Below, piece after piece: positions 54,487-62,826 of a stretch of DNA of 64,000 bases. The notes below the pieces were generated by a model, which was given only the letters and a program-made list of their open reading frames with translations, was not told the origin of the DNA and ran no database searches. Numbering within the stretch: position 1 is the stretch's first letter; each line of letters starts with the position of its first letter. The DNA lies in assembly GCF_014202425.1 (NCBI RefSeq), contig NZ_JACHGT010000013.1:1-64000 (forward strand), in the 5' to 3' direction. The position numbers and the translations under genes were made by a program. The DNA is from Phytomonospora endophytica. GTDB lineage: Bacteria > Actinomycetota > Actinomycetes > Mycobacteriales > Micromonosporaceae.

Positions 54487-54828
54487 GTGACCAGCGCTTC
54501 AATCGATCCCGAGTCCGGCCTCCCGATCCGTCTCCTGCACGACCGGATCCTGGTCAAACCCGACGTTTCGGAGGGTGAGCGCCGCTCGGCGGCCGGGATC
54601 GTGATCCCCGCGACAGCGTCGATGGGGCACCGCCTGGCGTGGGCCGAGGCGGTCGCGATCGGGCCGCTGGTGCGCGCGGTGCAGTTGGGCGACCGGGTGC
54701 TGTTCGACCCCGACGAGCGCTCGGAGGTGGAGCTGCACGGACGCGAGTACGTGCTGCTGCGGGAGCGCGACGTGCACGCGGTGGCGGCGCCGAGGGTGGA
54801 GCCGGACGCCACGGGCCTGTATCTCTAG
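54487..54828 (+). CDS. GroES-like co-chaperone family protein
   Basis: A 113-residue protein of the chaperonin-10 fold: IRLLHDRILVKPDVSEGERRSAAGIVIPATAS resembles the GroES start (PLHDRVLVK) and mobile loop. The rest (LGDRVLFDPDERSEVELHGREYVLLRERDVHAV) matches the barrel. It is a stand-alone GroES paralog and not adjacent to groEL. GTG start at 54487. It overlaps the convergent DinB gene by four bases. Confidence 0.88.
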   Translation: MTSASIDPESGLPIRLLHDRILVKPDVSEGERRSAAGIVIPATASMGHRLAWAEAVAIGPLVRAVQLGDRVLFDPDERSEVELHGREYVLLRERDVHAVAAPRVEPDATGLYL

Positions 54829-55313
54829 CGGCCGACCGCTCCGTCGATGCGTTCCCGCAGGATGTCGGCGTGCCCGGCGTGCCGTGCCGTCTCTTCGACC
54901 ATGTGCACGAGGATCCACCGCATCGACGGCGCCTCCGTTTCGCGCAGCGACCGCGCCCCCGGCGTGTCGAGGTCGTCGCAGGCCTCGATCACCGCGTTCG
55001 CGCGGCCCACGGCCTCGCGGTAGCCCGCGACCAGCTCGGCGACGGTCCCGTCCGGCACGGCGTCGTCGTCCATGAGTTCGCCGGTGTCGGTGTACGACCA
55101 CACGAACCAGTTGTGCTCGACGGCCGTCAGGTGTGACAGCAGCCATGCCAGGCTCGTCCCGCTCTCGACGCCGGGTTCGCGTGCCTGCTCGTCGGTGAGG
55201 CCGCCGGTCTTGGCGATCACCGACTCGCGCAGATAGTCCAGGAAGACGCGCAGGGTCGTCGGTTCGTCGGCGTTGAGGCCGGGAGGGCGGAAGTCACCGC
55301 GAGGGGTCGTCAT
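54825..55313 (-). CDS. DinB family protein
   Basis: A 162-residue DinB/DUF664 protein. Metal ligands are recognisable: WLLSHLTAVEHNWF and MVEETARHAGHADILRE. Closest in the window to the DinB gene at 25982-26485, with similar order but different flanks. Probably thiol transfer or unknown. It lies in a leftward run downstream of the alpha/beta hydrolase. Confidence 0.9.
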   Translation of the reverse strand: MTTPRGDFRPPGLNADEPTTLRVFLDYLRESVIAKTGGLTDEQAREPGVESGTSLAWLLSHLTAVEHNWFVWSYTDTGELMDDDAVPDGTVAELVAGYREAVGRANAVIEACDDLDTPGARSLRETEAPSMRWILVHMVEETARHAGHADILRERIDGAVGR

Positions 55314-55356
55314 GGCCGGGACGCTACGCCGCCGACGGTGTTCCCGCCGCCCGCTT

Positions 55357-56049
55357 TCAGCCCACGTCCTCCCGCACGATCCGCGCGATCGCGTCGGCGT
55401 GCGCGAAGACCAGCCCGTGGTCGCCGGGCAGGCGGGTCGCCGTGATGCCGGGGATCTCGCGCATGAGGCGGTCGAAGCCGTCGAGCCACAGCGCGTTGTG
55501 CCGTTCGGGCCCGTCTTCGCCCGCGATCGCCGTCGACGTCACCAGCGTGACCGGCGCCGAGATCCTCCGCCACCGGTCGAGGATCTGAAGGCGGACCTCG
55601 TCGACCTCCATGTTGAGCCGCAGCACGTCGGGGTCGCCGAAGATCTCGCGGAACTGCGGCAGGTACTCCTCGGTGATGAACGGCTCGGGCAGGGGATTGG
55701 CGCCGTCGACGACGACCAGCGCCCCGACCGGGTGTGCGGCCGCGTATCGCACGGCCAGGTCCGCCCCCAGTGAGTAGCCCATGAGCACCGGCGCGTCGAG
55801 GTCGACGGCGTCCATGACCGCGACCAGGTCGGCGTAGAACCCTTCGACGGTGAAGGGTCCAGGCGTCGAGCGCCCGTGCCCGCTCAGGTCGAAGGCGACG
55901 ACGTCGAAGTCCCGCCGCAGCGCGGTCAGGAGCCCGGCCAGGTCCTCCTGCGACACGTTCAGCCCGGGGCAGAAGACGAGCGGCCGGCCCGTCCCGCCCC
56001 GGGTGACGTGGAGTGTCACATCGTCGTGTTCGACCGTGAAAGTCCGCAT
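55357..56049 (-). CDS. Alpha/beta hydrolase fold protein
   Basis: A 230-residue hydrolase: nucleophile elbow GYSLGADLA with Ser at about 92, oxyanion strand PLVFCPGLN, the acid in a LVTSTAIAGEDGPE region and the histidine in LPGDHGLVFAHAD. Small and without a lid domain of note. Substrate unknown. Ten bases downstream of the SDR gene on the same strand. Confidence 0.9.
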   Translation of the reverse strand: MRTFTVEHDDVTLHVTRGGTGRPLVFCPGLNVSQEDLAGLLTALRRDFDVVAFDLSGHGRSTPGPFTVEGFYADLVAVMDAVDLDAPVLMGYSLGADLAVRYAAAHPVGALVVVDGANPLPEPFITEEYLPQFREIFGDPDVLRLNMEVDEVRLQILDRWRRISAPVTLVTSTAIAGEDGPERHNALWLDGFDRLMREIPGITATRLPGDHGLVFAHADAIARIVREDVG

Positions 56050-56059
56050 CCGGCCATGT

Positions 56060-56791
56060 CTACCACGCGAGCGGCCCGAGTCGATCTTCGAAGGTTCCGG
56101 TCGGCCCGTCGGGGCCGATGAGCGCCAGTCGCAGGATCGCGTCGGTCCCCTCGGTGACGGTGAGGGCGCCGGTGTTGCGGTTCATGTCGGTGGCTGCGAA
56201 CTTGTGGTTGGCGGTCTCGCCGGGCGTCACCGCGTTGAACTTCACCTCCGGGATCGCCTGCGCGTACCGCACGGTGATCATGTTCAGTGCGGCCTTCGAG
56301 GAGCTGTACGCCAGTTCGTGCATCTTCGCGACCGGCTGTGCCGGGTCGGTGATGACCGCGAAGGACCCGCCGCCGCTGGAGACGTTGACGACGCGGGGAT
56401 GCGACGACGACCGCAGCAGCGGCAGGAAGCCGTTGGTCACGCGGACCGGTCCGTAGACGTTGGCGTCGTAGACGGCGTGCAGTTCGGCGGCCGTCGCGTC
56501 GGCGGGCGGTATCGCGTGGCCGCCGAAGCCCGCGTTGTTGATGAGGACGTCGAGGCCGCCGGTCCGCGCCGTCACCAGCGCGACGGCCGCGGCGACCGAC
56601 TCGTCGGAGGTCACGTCGAGGGGGACGAGGACGACGTCGGCGCCGCCCGCCCGGAGTTTCGCGACGGCCTGCTCGCCGCGGCCGACGTCGCGCGAGCCGA
56701 GGAAGACCGTCCACCCCAGCTCGCCGAGCCGCCGCGCGGCCTCGTGGCCGAGTCCCTTGTTGGCACCTGTGATGAGCGCTGTGTTCGTCAT
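56060..56791 (-). CDS. SDR family oxidoreductase, paralog of the 44 kb SDR
   Basis: A 243-residue SDR: TGANKGLG at 8-15, NNAG at 85-88, Ser138/139, Tyr162 and Lys166 (YSSSK). Paralog of 44049-44762. It is the first gene downstream of the second ECF41 sigma factor, and its upstream region carries GGTCATG-N16-CGTC on the coding strand, a partial ECF41 promoter. Oxidoreductases are one of the known ECF41 target classes. Confidence 0.93.
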   Translation of the reverse strand: MTNTALITGANKGLGHEAARRLGELGWTVFLGSRDVGRGEQAVAKLRAGGADVVLVPLDVTSDESVAAAVALVTARTGGLDVLINNAGFGGHAIPPADATAAELHAVYDANVYGPVRVTNGFLPLLRSSSHPRVVNVSSGGGSFAVITDPAQPVAKMHELAYSSSKAALNMITVRYAQAIPEVKFNAVTPGETANHKFAATDMNRNTGALTVTEGTDAILRLALIGPDGPTGTFEDRLGPLAW

Positions 56792-56800
56792 GCCAAGGAA

Positions 56801-56827
56801 GACGGGCGACCCCTACCGCGCATGACC
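56801..56827 (-). promoter_or_regulatory. Weak ECF41-like promoter upstream of the SDR gene
   Basis: On the minus strand GGTCATG (56827-56821), 16 bases, CGTC (56804-56801). The -10 and spacing fit the ECF41 consensus; the -35 matches only 4 of 7 bases. Confidence 0.35.
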
Positions 56828-56841
56828 GTGGGTGAGGGGCG

Positions 56842-57714
56842 TCACAGGCGGAGCTCGCCGACGGGGCCGAGGTGCGCCAGTTTCTCCGGGTTGACGAGCG
56901 AGCGGATCGCCGCGACGCGGCCGTCGACGATGTCCACGCCGAGGACGGCGAGCAGCCGGTCCGAGGCGTCGTGGACGAGCGCGCCGGGCTGGCCGTTCAC
57001 CGACGTGAACGTGGTGCGCTTGTCGAGGCCGGCCGAGAGCGTGAAGCCCGCGGCGAGGGTCTGGAGAACCCGTTCGCGACCGAACACCGCGCGCTGTGGT
57101 GAGGGCGCCTTGCCGCCGCCGTCGGCGTAGAGCGCGACGTCCTCGGCGAGCAGGGCCTCCAGCGACGCGAGATCGCCGGTGTCCATGGCGGCGAAGAAGC
57201 GGGCGCCGAGTTCGTCGCGTTGCGCGGGGGTCGCGTAGAAGCGGGGTCGGCCTTCCCTGACGTGGCGGCGGGCGCGGGCGACGAGGTGGCGGGCGTTGTC
57301 GACGTCGGTGCCGACGAAGGTGGCGACCTCGTCGTAGGGGTAGTTGAAGACCTCGCGGAGGAGGAAGGCGGCGCGCTGGGTCGGCGAGAGGCTTTCGAGG
57401 AGGACGAGGAACGCCCACGACAGGGTGTCGGCGGTTTCGGCGCGGTCCGCCGGGCCGGGCGCGGTGACGACCGGCTCGGGGAGCCATTCGCCGACGTAGC
57501 TTTCGCGACGGGAGCGGGCCGAACGCAGCTCGTCGATGGCGAGGCGGGTGACGACGGTGGCGAGGAACGCGGGCGGGGACTCGACGGTGGCGCCCGCCTG
57601 GTGGAGGCGCAGGAAGGCCTCCTGGACGACGTCCTCGGCCCCGGCCGCGCTGCCGAGCATGCGGTAGGCGATCGCGAAGGCGCGGGGGCGGAGGGCGGGG
57701 TAGTCGGGAGACAC
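56842..57714 (-). CDS. ECF41-type RNA polymerase sigma factor (SigJ-like)
   Basis: A 290-residue sigma factor with region 2 (AEDVVQEAFLRLH) and region 4 (LSPTQRAAFLLREVFNYPYDEVA) and a SnoaL-like C-terminal domain. Both ECF41 marks are present: DGGGK at 198-202 and NPEKL at 275-279. GTG at 57714. Nine bases after the TetR stop codon, so the TetR may be co-transcribed with it; the SDR gene follows 50 bases later. Second of two ECF41 factors in the window. Confidence 0.92.
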   Translation of the reverse strand: MSPDYPALRPRAFAIAYRMLGSAAGAEDVVQEAFLRLHQAGATVESPPAFLATVVTRLAIDELRSARSRRESYVGEWLPEPVVTAPGPADRAETADTLSWAFLVLLESLSPTQRAAFLLREVFNYPYDEVATFVGTDVDNARHLVARARRHVREGRPRFYATPAQRDELGARFFAAMDTGDLASLEALLAEDVALYADGGGKAPSPQRAVFGRERVLQTLAAGFTLSAGLDKRTTFTSVNGQPGALVHDASDRLLAVLGVDIVDGRVAAIRSLVNPEKLAHLGPVGELRL

Positions 57715-57723
57715 GGGGTGAGG

Positions 57724-58278
57724 CTAACCCCGCACCAGCCCCCTGACCATCCCCACCAGCGCGTCCACGTCCGCCGCGTCCATCGGTTCGCCCGTGATGC
57801 CCATGCGCTGGAGCAGTGTCCCCACCGTCGCGTCCATGAGCAGCCGGACCTTCGTCTCGGGCGCGTCGAGTCGTGCGGCGAGTGTCTCCAGGAACGGCGC
57901 TTGCAGTCGCGTCGCGAGGATCTCGCGGAGGTCGGCGTCGTTGATGGCGTCGGCGAACAGCCCGGCGAGGGCGGCGCCCAGGCCGGGGTCGGCGATCTTC
58001 GCCGCGACCCAGCGGATGCCCTGGGCGAGCAGTTCGTCGAGGTCGTCGCCGTCGAGGGGCATGGGGCCGAAGGAGTCGACGACGGCGGCGGTGATGAGTT
58101 CGCCCCTCGACGCCCAGCGGCGGTAGATCGTCGTCTTCGCGACGCCCGCGGTGGCGGCGATGCGGTCGACGGTGGCGCGGGTGTAGCCGAACTCGGCGAT
58201 CGCCGACAGGGTCGCGGCGAACACGGCGTCGTCGATGCTCTCCCGGGGGCGGCCCGGCTGCCTGGGGTTCTGCGTCAT
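57724..58278 (-). CDS. TetR/AcrR family transcriptional regulator
   Basis: A 184-residue TetR-type repressor: DNA-binding helices with YTRATVDRIAATAGVAKTTIYRRWASRGELITAAV, then a TetR_C-type ligand domain. Divergent from a hydrolase-ABC operon with 68 bases between; that gap has repeated and inverted elements. Likely represses the hydrolase/ABC genes and itself. Gap of 9 bases to the sigma factor on its own strand. Confidence 0.93.
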   Translation of the reverse strand: MTQNPRQPGRPRESIDDAVFAATLSAIAEFGYTRATVDRIAATAGVAKTTIYRRWASRGELITAAVVDSFGPMPLDGDDLDELLAQGIRWVAAKIADPGLGAALAGLFADAINDADLREILATRLQAPFLETLAARLDAPETKVRLLMDATVGTLLQRMGITGEPMDAADVDALVGMVRGLVRG

Positions 58279-58299
58279 CCGGCCATCCTATCCAATTGT

Positions 58300-58333
58300 G
58301 CTACCGTCAGTATCGAAACCTCTAGTAGCGAAA
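58300..58333. promoter_or_regulatory. Candidate TetR operator between TetR and hydrolase genes
   Basis: Two elements are visible. GCTAC at 58300-58304 and GTAGC at 58325-58329 form a spaced inverted repeat. AGTATCGAAA at 58309-58318 and AGTAGCGAAA at 58324-58333 form a direct repeat. They are centred in the 68-base divergent gap. Confidence 0.5.
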
Positions 58334-58346
58334 TTGAGGATCCGAC

Positions 58347-59303
58347 ATGACCGCACCCCTGAAAGTCCGGCTGTTCTCCGCCCTGCGCAAGGAACCGGAC
58401 TACTCGAACCTGACCGGTGACCGGCTCACCGAGTTCGCCGAGCGCGGCAACCGCGCGGCCTCCTCCGGCGCGGCGTGGATCGTCACCGGACGCCCCGACC
58501 GCGACGCCGCCATCGCCTGGCAGGACATCGCGCTGCCCGGCCGCGTGATCCCCGTCCGCGTCCACCGGCCCGCCGGGACGTCCGTGACGCCGTTGCCGCT
58601 CGTCGTCCACGTCCACGGCGGCGGGTTCATCGGCACCGCGACGCAGTGCGACTGGGCCACCAGCCACCTCGCCGCACGCCTCCCAGCCGTCGTCGTCTCG
58701 GTCGACCACCGCCTGCTCACCGAGCACGTCCCGCTCTCGGCGGCCGTCGACGACGGGTGGGACGCCCTCGGCCACATCCTCGGCAACGCGGCCGAATGGG
58801 GCATCGACCCCGAACGCGTCGCCGTCTTCGGCGAGAGCTGCGGCGGCATGATCGCCGCCCTGTCGGCGATCCGCGCACGCGACACCGGTGTGCACCTGCG
58901 CGCGCAGGTGCTGGTCAACCCGCCGACCGACCTCACCCCCGCCGGTTTCGCCCTCCCGTCCATGCGCGCGTTCGCCGACACCCCGACGCTCACCATCGAA
59001 CGGCTGGAGATGTTCCTGCGCCTCGCCGTCCCCGCGGGCACCGACCCGCGCGCGCTCTCCCCGCTCCACGCCGCCGACCTGAGCGGCCTGCCGCCCGCGC
59101 TCGTCGTCGTGCCGGCGCTCGACCCGCTCGCCGACCACGGCCGCGTCTACGTCGAAGCCCTCAAGGCGGCGGGAACTCCCGCCGAACTGTCGGAGCACGC
59201 GAAGGCCGGTCACGCGTTCCTGAGCATGCCGGGTCTCGTCTCGGCCGCGAAGGACGCGCGTGCCCGGATCCTCGCCTTCCTCGCCGAGCGGCTCGCGCGA
59301 TGA
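58347..59303 (+). CDS. Alpha/beta hydrolase, hormone-sensitive-lipase-like esterase
   Basis: A 318-residue esterase: oxyanion HGGGF, nucleophile GESCGG (a GxSxG with Cys), acid near VVPALDPLADHG and histidine in AGHAFLSM. The family hydrolyses small esters. First gene of an operon with two ABC half-transporters; its stop overlaps the ABC start (ATGA). Divergent TetR regulator. It may process a substrate carried by the transporters. Confidence 0.92.
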   Translation: MTAPLKVRLFSALRKEPDYSNLTGDRLTEFAERGNRAASSGAAWIVTGRPDRDAAIAWQDIALPGRVIPVRVHRPAGTSVTPLPLVVHVHGGGFIGTATQCDWATSHLAARLPAVVVSVDHRLLTEHVPLSAAVDDGWDALGHILGNAAEWGIDPERVAVFGESCGGMIAALSAIRARDTGVHLRAQVLVNPPTDLTPAGFALPSMRAFADTPTLTIERLEMFLRLAVPAGTDPRALSPLHAADLSGLPPALVVVPALDPLADHGRVYVEALKAAGTPAELSEHAKAGHAFLSMPGLVSAAKDARARILAFLAERLAR

Positions 59304-61057
59304 GACTCCTCCTCAAGCCCTACCTGGGCGGCTTCGGTGCCGTCGTCGTCTTCGAGCTCGTCGGCTCGATCGCCGGTCTGGCGCCGCTTCTCGCGGTCGT
59401 CGAGCTCGGCCGCACGCTGCTGACACCCGAGACCGTCGACAGTGGACACGTCCGTTTCGTCGTCATCGCCGGCGCCGCCGGGCTGTTCGTCAAGCTCCTG
59501 CTCACCGCCGCCGCGTCCGGCGTCGGCCACCTTCTCGACACCCGCGTCCAGCTGTCCTTCCGCCGTCGCCTGGCCGAACAGCTCGGCCGCGTCCCCATCG
59601 GCTGGTTCTCCCACCGCGGGACCGGGGAGCTCGCCAAGGTCGTCGGCGACGACGTCAGCGCCGTCCACCCCTTCATCGCCCACACTCCGGCGATGCTCGC
59701 CTCGGCCTTCGCGGTGCCGCTGGTCTCGGCGGTCTACCTGTTCACCATCGACTGGCGGCTGACCCTCATCACGTTGATCCCGGTGGCGCTGGCGATCGCG
59801 CACGTGCCGCTGATGATGACGCCCAGCAAGGTCCGCGTACAGGACGAGTTCGACAAGGGCATGGGCTCCATCGCCGGTTCCGTCGTCGAGTTCGTGCAGG
59901 GCATCGCGGTGGTGAAGGCCTTCGGCGACACCGGCCGCGCCCACCGGCGGTTCCGTACCGCCACCGACGACTTCGTGACCTCCTTCTACCGCTGGGTCCG
60001 CGGCATGGCCCCGATCGCGGCCGGGATGCAGCTGGCGCTGTCGCCGCCGTTCGTGCTGCTCGTCGTCCTCATCGGCGGGGCGGCGCTGATCACCGGCGGT
60101 GGCATGGCCGCCGTCGACCTGCTGCCCTTCTTGCTGCTGGGCCTGGGTTTGACCGCACCGGTCGCCGCGCTCGGGCACGGCTTCGACGACATGCAGGCCG
60201 CCGGCCGGGCCGTCGGCCGCATCCGCGAGGTGCTCGCCGTCGAACCCCTGCCCGAACCCGCGAAACCCCTGGCGCCCAAGGGACACCGCGTCGAGTTCCG
60301 GGACGTCCGCTTCGCCTACGACGAGGGCCACGACGTCCTGCGCGGCATCGACCTCGTCTGCGAACCCGGCACGGTCACCGCGATCGTCGGCGCCTCCGGG
60401 AGCGGGAAGTCCACCTTGGTCCAGCTCCTGCCGCGCTTCTTCGACCCCGCCGAAGGATCGGTGTCCCTGGGGGGTGTCGACCTGCGCGACCTCGGCAGCC
60501 GCGAGCTGTACCGCCACGTGTCCTTCGTCTTCCAGGACGTGCGGCTCCTGCGGGCCTCGGTCGCCGACAACATCGCCCTCGCCGTCCCGCACGCCGACCG
60601 CGACCGCGTCATCGCCGCCGCGAAGCTCGCCGAGGTCCACGACCGCGTCCTGGACCTCCCCCGCGGCTACGACTCCGTCATCGGCGAGGACGCCGGACTC
60701 TCCGGCGGCGAGGCCCAGCGCGTCGCCATCGCCCGCGCCCTGCTCGCCGACGCGCCCGTCCTCGTCCTCGACGAGGCGACCGCTTTCGCCGATCCCCAGA
60801 CCGAGCAGGCCGTCCGGCACGCCCTGGCGGGTCTCGGCGGCGACCGCACGACCATCGTCATCGCCCACCGGCTGGAGACGATCGCCGACGCCGACCAGGT
60901 CGTCGTCCTCGACGACGGCGTGATCGCCGAGCGCGGCTCCCCGGCGGAACTGCTCGCCGCCGACGGGAGGTTCGCCGAGTTCTGGCGCACCCACCACGCG
61001 GTGATCCGCGAGGAACTGCGCGACCTGGAAGACGAGTTGCAGGGAGACCACCGATGA
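59300..61057 (+). CDS. ABC transporter ATP-binding/permease, YbtP/IrtA-like half
   Basis: A 585-residue half-transporter: six-helix ABC_membrane domain (about 1-310), then the ATPase with Walker A GASGSGKST at 364-372, LSGGEAQRV and a Walker B end LDEATAFADP. The unusual EATAFADP is typical of the YbtP/YbtQ and IrtA/IrtB families, which import ferric siderophores despite an exporter fold. Coupled to the esterase gene upstream (ATGA) and to the second half downstream (ATGA). Confidence 0.9.
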   Translation: MRLLLKPYLGGFGAVVVFELVGSIAGLAPLLAVVELGRTLLTPETVDSGHVRFVVIAGAAGLFVKLLLTAAASGVGHLLDTRVQLSFRRRLAEQLGRVPIGWFSHRGTGELAKVVGDDVSAVHPFIAHTPAMLASAFAVPLVSAVYLFTIDWRLTLITLIPVALAIAHVPLMMTPSKVRVQDEFDKGMGSIAGSVVEFVQGIAVVKAFGDTGRAHRRFRTATDDFVTSFYRWVRGMAPIAAGMQLALSPPFVLLVVLIGGAALITGGGMAAVDLLPFLLLGLGLTAPVAALGHGFDDMQAAGRAVGRIREVLAVEPLPEPAKPLAPKGHRVEFRDVRFAYDEGHDVLRGIDLVCEPGTVTAIVGASGSGKSTLVQLLPRFFDPAEGSVSLGGVDLRDLGSRELYRHVSFVFQDVRLLRASVADNIALAVPHADRDRVIAAAKLAEVHDRVLDLPRGYDSVIGEDAGLSGGEAQRVAIARALLADAPVLVLDEATAFADPQTEQAVRHALAGLGGDRTTIVIAHRLETIADADQVVVLDDGVIAERGSPAELLAADGRFAEFWRTHHAVIREELRDLEDELQGDHR

Positions 61058-62760
61058 TCCGCACGCTGCTCCGCGTCCTGGGACCGAAGTACGCCCCGCC
61101 GGTCCGCCGCACGATCGTGTTGATGACGGTCGCCGCCGTCCTGGAAGGCCTTTCCTACGCACTGCTGGTTCCGGTGCTGCGCGGGCTTTTCGGCGACGAC
61201 CCGGGCGAGGCGCGGCCGTGGCTGTTCGCCTTCGGCGGCGCGATCGCCGTCTACGCCGTCGTGCGGTACCTCGGCGACCTGGCCGGTTTCCGTGCCGGGA
61301 CGACGCTTCTGCACGGCATGTACCACCGCCTCGGCGACCACCTCGCGAAGCTTCCCGTCGGCTGGTACACCTCCCGGCGGGTCGGGGAGGTGTCGGTGCT
61401 GGCCAGTCAGGGCGTGCTGCGGTCGATGGGCGTCATCGCGCATCTGCTGGGGCCGTTCATCTCGGCGAGTGCGACGCCGTTGACGATCGTCGCGGTGATC
61501 CTGGTCTTCAACCGGCAGTTGGGTTCGGCCGCCTTGGTGGCCGTCCCGGTCGTGCTGCTGGTGCAGGCGTGGGCGGGGAGGTCGATGGCGTCGACCGACA
61601 CCGAACGCGCCGAACGCGACCACGAGTCCTCCGCCCGCGTCATCGAGTTCGTGAAGGCGCAGCCGGTCCTGCGGGCCGGCGGCCGTACCGCCGAACGCTT
61701 CACGCTGCTCGACGACTCCCTGCGCGACGTCGAGCGCACGGCCCGCAGGTCGGTGTTCTCGGCGCTGCCCGGGGCGGTCGGCCTGTCGGTGACGGTGCAG
61801 GCGGTGTTCACCGGGATCCTCGTACTGGGCGCCTATCTGGCGCTCGGCGGGAGCATCGGCGCCGCCGAGGTGCTGACGATCCTGGTGCTGGCCGCCCGTT
61901 GTGCCGATCCCCTGTTGTCGCTGGCGGAGTTCGGTGGCCAGATCCGTGGCGCGAAGGCCGAACTGCTCAGGCTTCAGGCGGTTCTGGAGACCGAGCCGCT
62001 GCCCGAACCGGCGCGGCCGATCTCGCCCGCACGCAACGACATCTCCTTCGAGGACGTGCGTTTCGCGCACGGCGACCGGCAGGTCATGGACGGGGTCTCG
62101 GTCGCGGTGCCGGAGGGGCGGCGGCTCGCGGTCGTCGGTCCTTCGGGTTCGGGGAAGAGCACGCTGTTGCAGTTGCTGGCGCGGTTCTACGACGTCGACG
62201 GGGGAGCGGTCCGCGTCGGCGGCGTCGACGTGCGCGACATCGGCGCGGAGGCGCTGATGGAGCGCTTCGCCATCGTGTTTCAGGACGTGTACCTGTTCGA
62301 CGGGACCATCGAGGAGAACATCCGGCTCGGACGGCCCGGCGCGAGTGAGGCCGACCTGCGCGAGGCGGCGAGCGCGGCCGGGTTGGACGAGGTCATCGCC
62401 AGGCTGCCCGGCGGCTGGGACGCGAACGTCGGTGAGGGCGGGGCGCTGCTGTCGGGCGGTGAGCGCCAGCGGGTGTCGATCGCGCGGGCGTTGCTGAAGG
62501 ACGCGCCGATCGTGTTGCTGGACGAGGTGACCTCGGCTCTGGATCCGGTCAACGAGGCCGTGGTGCACGAGGGGATCGAGCGGTTGATGGCCGGGCGGAC
62601 GGTGGTGATGGTCGCGCACCGGATGCGGACCGTGCAGCGCGCGGATCGGGTCGTTTTCCTTGACCGGCAAGGGATCCGGGAGGAGGGGACGCACGAGGAG
62701 CTGCTGCGGCTGGGCGGCCGGTACGCCGAGTTCTGGGCGGTGTCGGCGCCCGTGGGGTAG
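61054..62760 (+). CDS. ABC transporter ATP-binding/permease, YbtQ/IrtB-like half
   Basis: A 568-residue half-transporter of the same fold: six-helix domain, then Walker A GPSGSGKST near residue 364 and LLSGGERQRV, with LDEVTSALDP in Walker B. Its ATG overlaps the previous stop (ATGA). The two halves should form a heterodimer. Lacks a terminator; a 16-bp tandem repeat follows. Confidence 0.9.
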   Translation: MIRTLLRVLGPKYAPPVRRTIVLMTVAAVLEGLSYALLVPVLRGLFGDDPGEARPWLFAFGGAIAVYAVVRYLGDLAGFRAGTTLLHGMYHRLGDHLAKLPVGWYTSRRVGEVSVLASQGVLRSMGVIAHLLGPFISASATPLTIVAVILVFNRQLGSAALVAVPVVLLVQAWAGRSMASTDTERAERDHESSARVIEFVKAQPVLRAGGRTAERFTLLDDSLRDVERTARRSVFSALPGAVGLSVTVQAVFTGILVLGAYLALGGSIGAAEVLTILVLAARCADPLLSLAEFGGQIRGAKAELLRLQAVLETEPLPEPARPISPARNDISFEDVRFAHGDRQVMDGVSVAVPEGRRLAVVGPSGSGKSTLLQLLARFYDVDGGAVRVGGVDVRDIGAEALMERFAIVFQDVYLFDGTIEENIRLGRPGASEADLREAASAAGLDEVIARLPGGWDANVGEGGALLSGGERQRVSIARALLKDAPIVLLDEVTSALDPVNEAVVHEGIERLMAGRTVVMVAHRMRTVQRADRVVFLDRQGIREEGTHEELLRLGGRYAEFWAVSAPVG

Positions 62761-62777
62761 TGGGTGTGGCGTCCCGG

Positions 62778-62826
62778 TTCACATCCGGGCTCGTTCACAT
62801 CCGGGCTCGTTCAGATCCGGGCTTCG
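62778..62826. repeat. Three tandem copies of a 16-17 bp unit
   Basis: TTCACATCCGGGCTCG at 62778-62793 and again at 62794-62809, then a variant at 62810-62826. The variant is the 3' end of the phosphotransferase gene, including its stop codon. The copies therefore look like a local expansion of that gene's end. Confidence 0.85.

Noticed and set aside
58475-59299. In-frame upstream extension of the first ABC half-transporter
   Set aside because: It overlaps the whole esterase in another frame and is Arg-rich. The ATGA overlap at 59300 gives the real start.
62778-62826. Possible CRISPR-like repeats
   Set aside because: Units are adjacent without spacers and copy a gene end; there are no cas genes.
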